A stretch of DNA of 12,784 nt, taken from positions 1 through 12,784 of the forward strand of contig CAUBHZ010000019.1 in assembly GCA_958435885.1 (NCBI GenBank), written 5' to 3'. The notes beneath the pieces are model-generated. The model was given only the letters and a program-made list of their open reading frames with translations, was not told where the DNA came from and searched no databases. Source of the stretch: an uncultured Intestinimonas sp. Its GTDB lineage: Bacteria > Bacillota_A > Clostridia > Oscillospirales > Oscillospiraceae. The position numbers and the translations under genes are program-made. Position 1 is the first letter of the stretch, and every line of letters begins with the position of its first letter. Shown here piece by piece: positions 8,199-12,784 of the stretch.

Positions 8199-8987
8199 TT
8201 AAATTGGTTCCTGAAGTTCCAGCGACTGTCCCTTCAAGTCGAAGTGGGCGGCGGTCAGATTGGTGACGATCACTTGGTCTGCCCGGGCGTGCCGGGCAAA
8301 GTAGTCAGAAATCAGAGTGTCCACATGTTCCAGCGCCTGGGCGGGCCTCAGCCGGCAGAGATAGTCCCCTTCAGGCAGCACTTCCAGGTCGGTCATGCCA
8401 TCCTTCTGCTGGAGTACCTCCAGAAAAATATCCGTAACGATTTCTTTTCCCCTCTTCTGCGCGATGAGCCCGATGGGAAAGGTGAAGGCGGGCAGCAGGC
8501 CCAGGGCCTGCCCCCGGAGGAAGATTTCCGTGGAGCTCTGTTTGAACGCCAGCTCTCCGCCGGAGGGGGTAAAGGGCTGCCGTAAAATAAACCGCCGGCC
8601 CAGATGCCGCCGGCAGACCCCTCCCTGCCGTTCAGCACCCTGGTTTTCTTCGATCCGGCGCAGCGCCTCCTCCATCTGTTGCATGGTGTTGCGCAGGTGG
8701 ACCAGCTTCTCCCGAGCCTTTTGCTGCCCGTCCTGAAGCAGGCTCCGGATATCCAGCGTCTGGTCTGGCTGCCGGTACCGCTCCGCCTCCCGCAGCGGAA
8801 TGTCCAGCTCCAGGCACATCAGAATCATATCCATCTCCACCAACTGCTCCAGGGCATAATAGCGGTAGCCTGTCTCCGGGTCAGTATAGGCGGGGATCAG
8901 CGCACCGATCCGCTCGTAATAACGCAGTGATTTGGGATTCACATTGCGAAGTCTTGCGAAGTCGCTGATGGAAAGATAGCCTTTCAT
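8199..8987 (-). CDS. MerR family transcriptional regulator, BmrR-like
   Basis: A 262-aa regulator with an N-terminal winged helix-turn-helix (LSISDFARLRNVNPKSLRYY, 5-24), the wing ERIGALIPAYTDPETGYRYY, a helical segment EQLVEMDMILMCLELDIPL, and a coiled-coil linker of about 75-115 rich in Glu, Gln and Arg. The rest, about 125-262, looks like an effector-binding domain of the BmrR/GyrI size and would sense a small organic ligand; this region is weakly recognisable. The ribosome site AGGAGGG of this gene lies at 8994-9001, touching the -35 of the divergent TSCPD promoter. It most likely activates both operator-bearing promoters beside it (8099-8129 and 9001-9031). No clear terminator follows it, so read-through into the MATE gene is possible. 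Confidence 0.92.
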   Translation of the reverse strand: MKGYLSISDFARLRNVNPKSLRYYERIGALIPAYTDPETGYRYYALEQLVEMDMILMCLELDIPLREAERYRQPDQTLDIRSLLQDGQQKAREKLVHLRNTMQQMEEALRRIEENQGAERQGGVCRRHLGRRFILRQPFTPSGGELAFKQSSTEIFLRGQALGLLPAFTFPIGLIAQKRGKEIVTDIFLEVLQQKDGMTDLEVLPEGDYLCRLRPAQALEHVDTLISDYFARHARADQVIVTNLTAAHFDLKGQSLELQEPI

Positions 8988-9000
8988 CTGAGAGCCCTCC

Positions 9001-9031
9001 TTGACTTTCCTATTATGGGAAGGTATATGCT
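9001..9031 (+). promoter_or_regulatory. MerR-type promoter/operator of the TSCPD gene
   Basis: On the plus strand TTGACT (9001-9006) and TATGCT (9026-9031) are separated by 19 nt with the dyad TTCCTATTATGGGAA inside. It matches the 8099-8129 site at 15 of 19 spacer positions. A possible -10 for merR itself (TATAAT on the minus strand, 9035-9040) lies just beyond, so the merR transcript would start close to this operator and the regulator could influence its own gene. A convincing -35 for that minus-strand promoter was not found. Confidence 0.85.
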
Positions 9032-9081
9032 GTCATTATACAACATACTGCCGAGAACGGCCAGAGACAGGAGAGAACTGT

Positions 9082-9339
9082 ATGATTTACAAAACCAAAG
9101 GCACCTGCGCCAAAGAGATCAAATTGGAGGTGGAACACGGCGTCATCCGGTCGGTGGAGTTTGTGCTGGGCTGCCCCGGCTTTACCCAGGCTCTCAGCCG
9201 CCTGCTGACAGGAATGCGGGTGGAGGACGCGATTGCTCAATTGAAAGGGATCCAATGCCTGGATAAGGGAACCTCATGCCCGGATCAGCTGGCCCTGGCG
9301 CTGTCACTATGTGAGGAAGCCGAAAAAACACCGTCTTAA
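9082..9339 (+). CDS. TSCPD domain-containing protein (TIGR03905-like)
   Basis: An 85-aa protein made almost entirely of the TSCPD domain, named after the motif seen here as GTSCPDQLALAL near the C-terminus, with the N-terminal GCPGFTQALSRLL segment. The domain also occurs attached to vitamin-B12-dependent ribonucleotide reductases; the stand-alone clostridial proteins have no established function. Conserved cysteines (Cys in GTCAKE, GCPG, IQCLDK and TSCPD) suggest metal or redox chemistry, which is inference. An in-frame upstream TTG at 9001 is part of the promoter, so the ATG at 9082, preceded by AGGAGAG, is chosen. It is the only plus-strand gene in this stretch and sits under the second MerR-type promoter, which links it to the efflux/detoxification regulon. 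Confidence 0.88.
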   Translation: MIYKTKGTCAKEIKLEVEHGVIRSVEFVLGCPGFTQALSRLLTGMRVEDAIAQLKGIQCLDKGTSCPDQLALALSLCEEAEKTPS

Positions 9340-9465
9340 GTCAGAGAATGCCTCCCACCAGCCTATTGCAAATGAGAAGCGATGGTCCATATGACAATGC
9401 CATGTCAGACAGGAATGGGATAACCGACCGTTCTATTCACTTTTACAACCATGAGCGTATCCAGC

Positions 9466-9506
9466 TAAAAAGCGGAGAGGCGCCGCTGGCGCGACGTCTC
9501 TCCGCT
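9466..9506 (-). terminator. Intrinsic terminator of the msrAB operon
   Basis: The arms AGCGGAGAG (9471-9479) and CTCTCCGCT (9498-9506) pair perfectly, with an inner CGCC-GCT-GGCG hairpin (9481-9491). Read on the minus strand the stem is followed by TTTTT (9471-9467), so it ends transcripts coming from msrAB, whose stop is 90 nt away. On the plus strand there is no U-tract. The remainder of 9340-9595 holds no recognisable gene. Confidence 0.8.
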
Positions 9507-9595
9507 GAAAGCTTCATCTTTCCTACCAAGGGTCTTTTGCACTATCCGCACAACCTGGTTCCGCTCAAGCCCCGAAGAGCTCTTGGCTCATCGGG

Positions 9596-10720
9596 TTAGC
9601 TATCAAAGAGGGAAAGCAAATACCCGTAGCCCTCGGCCTCCATCCTGGCATAGGGGATGAACCGGAGCGAGGCGCTGTTGATGCAATAGCGCACGCCGTT
9701 GGGGGACTCGGGGTCCCCGGTGAAGACGTGGCCCAGGTGGGAGTCCCCCGCCCGGCTGCGCACCTCCGTGCGGTGCATACCGTGGCTGTCGTCGGGCAGC
9801 TCCACCACCGCCGGGCCCTCGATGGGCTTGGAGAAGGCGGGCCAGCCGCAGCCGCTCTCAAACTTGTCCGTGGAGGAGAAGAGAGGCTCACCGGTGACCA
9901 CGTCCACATAGATCCCCTTCTCGAACTGGTCCCAGAACTCGTTGGCGAAGGGCTGCTCGGTGCCGCTCTCCTGGGTCACCCGGTATTGCTCGGCGGTCAG
10001 CTTGTCCCGGATGGCCTCCGCCGCGGGCTTCTGATAGTCGCCGGGGTCGATGTGCAGGTGGGAGAAGAGGGCCATCTCCTCCCGGGGGATATGGCAGTAG
10101 CCGCCGGGATTCTTGTCCAGATAGTCCTGGTGGTACTCCTCCGCCGGGTAGAAGTTCTTCAGCGGGCCGATCTCCACGTAAAACTCCTTGCTGCGTCCCC
10201 GCTCGATGTCCGCGATGCGCTCCACCGTCTCCCGGGCCTTGTCGTTGGTGTAGTAGACGCCGGTCTGATACTGGGTGCCCCGGTCGTTGCCCTGCCGGTC
10301 CTGCACCGTGGGGTCGATGACGTAGAAGTAGGCCAGCAGCAGCGCGTCCAGGCTGACCTGCTCCGGGTCGTATTCCACCCGCACCGTCTCCCGGAAGCCG
10401 GTCCGGCCGGTGGAGACGGTGGCATAGTTGGCATCGGCCTGGCCGGTGCCGTTGGCGTAGCCGCTCTGGGCGTCGATGACGCCGGGGATGGACTGCATCA
10501 GGGCCTCCATGCCCCAGAAGCAGCCTCCCGCCAGGTAGATCACATTCTCGGTGGTATCCATATACATGCGCTCCTCCGTGGACATTTCGGCGGCGTGTCC
10601 CACCGCCTGTCCCTGTTTCGTTTCCGTCTCCGGCCGCTGTGCCGTCGCCCCCAGGGGACCGGCGCAGCCGCTCAGCAGCAGCAGCCCGGCCAGCAGCAGT
10701 GTCAATGCTCTTTCGTGCAC
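9596..10720 (-). CDS. msrAB: Lipoprotein MsrAB, fused peptide methionine sulfoxide reductase A and B
   Basis: This fusion protein, 374 aa from the preferred start, reduces both diastereomers of methionine sulfoxide. An N-terminal lipoprotein signal (hydrophobic stretch, lipobox LLSGC, Cys19) anchors it outside the membrane. MsrA follows with catalytic GGCFWG (Cys67) and a probable recycling Cys in GGYCHIP. MsrB follows with resolving Cys in SGCGWPAF (about 291) and catalytic Cys in [13 protein letters not shown] (about 346). The zinc CxxC pairs of many MsrB proteins are missing, as is usual in such fusions. An earlier GTG at 10729 overlaps the AGGAGG ribosome site; the GTG at 10720 has 8-nt spacing and is chosen. 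It is the last gene of the operon, 27 nt after the thioredoxin-like gene, its likely electron donor, as in pneumococcal envelope MsrAB systems. Confidence 0.95.
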   Translation of the reverse strand: MHERALTLLLAGLLLLSGCAGPLGATAQRPETETKQGQAVGHAAEMSTEERMYMDTTENVIYLAGGCFWGMEALMQSIPGVIDAQSGYANGTGQADANYATVSTGRTGFRETVRVEYDPEQVSLDALLLAYFYVIDPTVQDRQGNDRGTQYQTGVYYTNDKARETVERIADIERGRSKEFYVEIGPLKNFYPAEEYHQDYLDKNPGGYCHIPREEMALFSHLHIDPGDYQKPAAEAIRDKLTAEQYRVTQESGTEQPFANEFWDQFEKGIYVDVVTGEPLFSSTDKFESGCGWPAFSKPIEGPAVVELPDDSHGMHRTEVRSRAGDSHLGHVFTGDPESPNGVRYCINSASLRFIPYARMEAEGYGYLLSLFDS

Positions 10721-10747
10721 AGTGGGCACCTCCTGCTTCCCCGGACC

Positions 10748-11512
10748 TTAGCCCATGGCCTTGGCGTCCATGGCCAGGGCCTGGTCCACCAGCTTCCAGA
10801 GGGCGTCCATCTGCTTCTGATCGGTCAGCGCCCCCACGATGGGCTCGCCCACGATGGACCCGTTCCGGTCCACCACGTAGGTGGTGGGGAAGGCGTACAC
10901 CCCGTCAGCAAAGGCGCCGGCGTCGCTGTCGGCATCGAAATACACGTTCTGATAGGTGGCTCCCTTCTTGGCCAGCACCTCCTTGGCGTCGGCAATGGCC
11001 GTCTTGTCGCCGCCCAGGGTGAAGGCGTTGATGCCGATGAGGGCGCCGCCCTTCTCCCCCAGCTCCCGGTTCAGGGCGTCCAGCTCGGAGAGCTCGCCCA
11101 CACAGGGACCGCAGGTGGTGAACCAGAAATTGACCACCGTGGCGGCATTGCCGCCGAAGAGCTCGTCACTCTTCACCGCGTTGCCATCCAGGTCCATGCC
11201 CTCGAAGGCGGGAAACGGGTCCATGGCCGCCATGGCGTCCATGTCCTTATTATCGCCCATGGCATCCATGCTGTCCATATCCTTCTTGCCGTCCATGGCG
11301 TCCATGCCGTCCATATCCTTCTTGCCGTCCATGGCGTCCATGCCGTCCATGTCCTTCTTGCCGCCCATGGTGTCCTTGTCCTCCATGGCGGTCATGCTCT
11401 CCTTGACCTCCATGCTCTCCTTGGCCATCTTTCCCCCTCCCGCGCCGCAGGAGGCCAGGGACAGCGCCAGGAGGGCTGTCATCAGAAGGGCTGTGATCCG
11501 TTTTCCGTTCAT
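10748..11512 (-). CDS. Thioredoxin-like (TlpA/ResA-type) lipoprotein with Met-rich repeat linker
   Basis: A 254-aa lipoprotein: signal with lipobox LASC (Cys22), a low-complexity linker (28-98), and a C-terminal redoxin domain (about 99-254). The domain has the TTCGPC active site (Cys134/Cys137), the cis-proline segment FPTTYVVD (Pro209) and the layout of extracytoplasmic thiol reductases. The linker contains 17 methionines in residues 29-97 with many Asp and Lys, no His, Cys or aromatic residue, and four tandem 12-residue units of the type GKKDMDGMDAMD at 51-98. The start overlaps the stop of the Fe-S membrane protein (ATGA), after AAAGGAG. The likely role is handing electrons to MsrAB. The linker could be an oxidant-scavenging MsrAB substrate or a soft-metal site; both are inference. 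Confidence 0.92.
   Translation of the reverse strand: MNGKRITALLMTALLALSLASCGAGGGKMAKESMEVKESMTAMEDKDTMGGKKDMDGMDAMDGKKDMDGMDAMDGKKDMDSMDAMGDNKDMDAMAAMDPFPAFEGMDLDGNAVKSDELFGGNAATVVNFWFTTCGPCVGELSELDALNRELGEKGGALIGINAFTLGGDKTAIADAKEVLAKKGATYQNVYFDADSDAGAFADGVYAFPTTYVVDRNGSIVGEPIVGALTDQKQMDALWKLVDQALAMDAKAMG
11219..11362 (-). repeat. Tandem 36-bp repeat, four units, inside the redoxin gene
   Basis: Four consecutive 36-bp units encode residues 51-98 of the redoxin lipoprotein. The units are two identical protein copies of GKKDMDGMDAMD, then GKKDMDSMDAMG and the degenerate DNKDMDAMAAMD. The first units are nearly identical in DNA as well, which indicates recent duplication by slippage or unequal recombination. 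The unit length is a multiple of three, so copy-number change keeps the frame. Confidence 0.93.
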
Positions 11513-12459
11513 GTTTGTTCTCCTTTCGTCGATACCGTCGTTTTTTTCTGCGGGTCCCCCGCCCCCCGCCGGGCCTGGCTATCTCCGGTCCCCGGACCCC
11601 AGCGGAAGCGGACGGCCCCGGTGGGACAGGCCCGGACACACATGCCGCAGCGAATGCACTCGGCGTGGTTGGGGGTCCTGGTCACATCCACATCCATCTT
11701 GCAGGCCTTGGCGCACCGGCCGCAGGAGATGCAGGTTTCCCGGTCCACCTTCATCTGGAGCATGGAGACCCGGTTGAAGAGGGCGTAGAAGGCTCCCAGA
11801 GGGCACAGCCACTTGCAGAAGGGCCGGAAGAACACGGCGCTCAGGGCCAGTACGGAGAGCAGGATGCCGAATTTCCAGGCAAACAGTTTTCCCAGCGCCG
11901 CCCGGATGCCGGCGTTGGTCAGCGCCATGGGGATGGCCCCCTCCAGCACCCCTTGGGGACAAAGGTATTTGCAGAAGAAGGGGTCGCCCAGGCCCACGTC
12001 GTTCACCGCCAGGGCGGGGAGGAGCACCACCATCACCAGCAGCACCCCGTATTTGAGCCAGGTCAGAGGGGCCAGAGGCTTGGTGGAGCACTTTTTGACC
12101 GGGAGACGGTGCATCAGCTCCTGAAACCAGCCAAAGGGACACAGGAAGCCGCAGATGAAGCGGCCCAGCGTCACCCCCAGCAGGATGAGCATGCCGGTGA
12201 TGTAGTAGGAAAAGCGGAATTTGGAGGAGCCCGCCACCGCCTGAAAGGCTCCGATGGGACAGGCTCCGGCTGCCGCCGGACAGGAGTAGCAGTTGAGTCC
12301 CGGCACGCATACCGTCTTTCCCGGCCCCCGGTAGAGGCCGCCCCGGAACAGATTGGGGAGATGAATGTTGGTGAGCAGTGCAGCCCCGGCCTGAATCCAG
12401 CCCCGCAGGCGGGCCAGGAGGCGGGAGCGCGAACGGTTTCCTCTATCCAATGCCAACAC
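11509..12459 (-). CDS. NapH-like membrane protein with Fe-S cluster motifs (polyferredoxin)
   Basis: A protein of about 316 aa with hydrophobic segments near residues 86-106, 134-152 and 196-211. Cysteine motifs are CYSCPAAAGACP (57-68), CGFLCP (103-108), CKYLCP (163-168), CKWLCP (215-220) and two C-terminal 4Fe-4S sets, Cys243/246/249/253 and Cys268/271/274/278. This is the layout of NapH/YccM-type electron-transfer proteins, which pass electrons between cytoplasmic donors and membrane or extracytoplasmic acceptors. The start is uncertain: GTG at 12459, TTG at 12456 and TTG at 12450 are in frame and all overlap the stop of the small upstream gene, so translation is probably coupled; the TTG at 12450 has the best spacing to GGAG. 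The gene overlaps the redoxin start by 4 nt. It may take the place of CcdA/DsbD in this operon. Confidence 0.9.
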   Translation of the reverse strand: MLALDRGNRSRSRLLARLRGWIQAGAALLTNIHLPNLFRGGLYRGPGKTVCVPGLNCYSCPAAAGACPIGAFQAVAGSSKFRFSYYITGMLILLGVTLGRFICGFLCPFGWFQELMHRLPVKKCSTKPLAPLTWLKYGVLLVMVVLLPALAVNDVGLGDPFFCKYLCPQGVLEGAIPMALTNAGIRAALGKLFAWKFGILLSVLALSAVFFRPFCKWLCPLGAFYALFNRVSMLQMKVDRETCISCGRCAKACKMDVDVTRTPNHAECIRCGMCVRACPTGAVRFRWGPGTGDSQARRGAGDPQKKTTVSTKGEQT

Positions 12460-12595
12460 ACTCCAGACACAATTTGATGGCCTTTCCCAGCACCAGCGCC
12501 GCCTCCCCCCGCCAGGCGCCGTAGGCCGCCATAGCGACCCCCGCCGTCAGCAGCAGGAGCTGGGCCGCGATCTTCCGCCTGTGATCCAATGCCAT
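12443..12595 (-). CDS. Small CLEC-motif membrane protein (CD1871A family)
   Basis: A 50-aa protein: a short basic N-terminus (MALDHRRK), one hydrophobic helix (about 9-28), a second amphipathic stretch, and the C-terminal end KLCLECVGIG. The CxxC near the C-terminus with the ECxGIG ending matches the small clostridial proteins named CD1871A family CXXC motif-containing proteins, whose function is not established. The reading frame extends upstream to 12781, but the ATG at 12595 follows GAGGAGGGG and is the only start that avoids the divergent promoter region. It is the first gene of the operon, and its last codons overlap the Fe-S membrane gene. It may be a small partner or redox-active subunit of that protein (inference). 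Confidence 0.8.
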   Translation of the reverse strand: MALDHRRKIAAQLLLLTAGVAMAAYGAWRGEAALVLGKAIKLCLECVGIG

Positions 12596-12635
12596 CCCCT
12601 CCTCGGTCAAGTTGGCCCCATCATACTCCGCCGCA

Positions 12636-12694
12636 GTTAAAATCCTCGTTAAGAATGAAAACTTAACACAAACTTTATTCCCCTCTGTTATAAT
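12636..12694 (+). promoter_or_regulatory. Candidate promoter and operator between the divergent redox operon and response-regulator gene
   Basis: The AT-rich part of the 139-nt divergent region holds a -10 TATAAT (12689-12694) pointing toward the response regulator, with an imperfect -35 (TTAACA, 12663-12668, spacer 20 nt). Upstream are GTTAA elements at 12636 and 12648, 12 nt apart, and CTTAAC at 12662 that forms a perfect inverted repeat GTTAAG-8 nt-CTTAAC with the second. These resemble binding sites of an OmpR-type regulator. A minus-strand promoter for the redox operon must also lie here, but no convincing -35/-10 pair was seen. Confidence 0.45.
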
Positions 12695-12734
12695 GATGAC
12701 GATCTGTAAACGCGGGAGTAAAGGAGGAAGGGCT

Positions 12735-12784
12735 ATGCATCTTTTGGTGGTGGAGGACGAGCGCGCCCTGTGCGAGACCATCGT
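12735..12784 (+). CDS. Response regulator, receiver domain start (3' end cut by window edge)
   Basis: Only 16 codons are present, starting at ATG 12735 after a strong AAAGGAGG site. The start MHLLVVEDERALCETI is the classic first strand and acidic pocket (Glu-Asp-Glu) of a two-component receiver domain, most often of the OmpR/PhoB type. It is divergent from the redox-repair operon, so a two-component system may control that operon. The DNA-binding domain and any histidine kinase lie outside the window. Confidence 0.85.
   Translation, partial: MHLLVVEDERALCETI

Noticed and set aside
9571..9595. Small hairpin CCCGA/TCGGG just after the msrAB stop
   Set aside because: Five-base-pair stem with a long loop and no T-tract; the stronger hairpin at 9466-9506 explains termination.
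9348..9599. 83-aa plus-strand open frame after the TSCPD gene
   Set aside because: No ribosome site or domain, and it runs through the msrAB terminator hairpin.
11219..11362. 36-bp repeats as a CRISPR array
   Set aside because: Units are directly adjacent without spacers, are in frame and encode a protein repeat.
9728..11788. 686-aa plus-strand open frame opposite msrAB and the redoxin
   Set aside because: Antisense of clear genes; the apparent HGVHAVHILLAV repeats are only the complement of the Met-rich 36-bp repeat.

Overview
The window is GC-rich DNA with strong Shine-Dalgarno sites, tightly packed operons and clostridial gene content: four-subunit 2-oxoacid:ferredoxin oxidoreductase, lipobox-anchored MsrAB, a TSCPD-domain protein, a MATE pump and a small CLEC-motif membrane protein. 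This suggests an anaerobic, GC-rich gut Clostridia member of the Oscillospiraceae type (Flavonifractor, Intestinimonas or Oscillibacter-like). The assignment is an inference from content only. No rRNA, tRNA, CRISPR array or insertion sequence was recognised.

Region A (1-5648, plus strand) is a metabolic operon. It runs from the 3' part of a 3-hydroxyacyl-CoA/hydroxyacid dehydrogenase, through a dihydroxy-acid dehydratase (IlvD), to the gamma, delta, alpha and beta subunits of a 2-oxoacid:ferredoxin oxidoreductase. Stop codons lie inside or beside the next gene's ribosome site throughout. The chemistry could be consecutive: oxidise a hydroxy acid, dehydrate a 2,3-dihydroxy acid to a 2-oxoacid, then decarboxylate it oxidatively to an acyl-CoA and reduced ferredoxin. 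A strong hairpin at 5601-5648 separates this operon from the converging one and can work in both directions.

Region B (5666-9339) is a regulon built around a MerR-family activator. On the minus strand are merR, then a MATE efflux pump and an old-yellow-enzyme oxidoreductase 23 nt apart. On the plus strand, divergent from merR, is an 85-aa TSCPD protein. Two near-identical promoters, one before the pump and one before the TSCPD gene, both have a 19-nt -35/-10 spacer filled by the same dyad. That spacing is the hallmark of MerR activation, so one regulator probably controls pump, reductase and TSCPD gene together.

Region C (9466-12784) is an envelope redox-repair operon on the minus strand. 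In order of transcription it encodes a 50-aa membrane peptide ending in a CLEC motif, a NapH-like multi-cluster Fe-S membrane protein, a thioredoxin-like lipoprotein with a methionine-rich repeat linker, and a lipoprotein MsrAB fusion. It ends at a terminator near 9466-9506. A response-regulator gene starts divergently at 12735 and leaves the window. The layout suggests electrons passing from the cytoplasm through the Fe-S membrane protein to the redoxin and then to methionine sulfoxide reduction outside the membrane. The methionine-rich linker is a possible built-in oxidant sink, and is the most interesting idea in the window.
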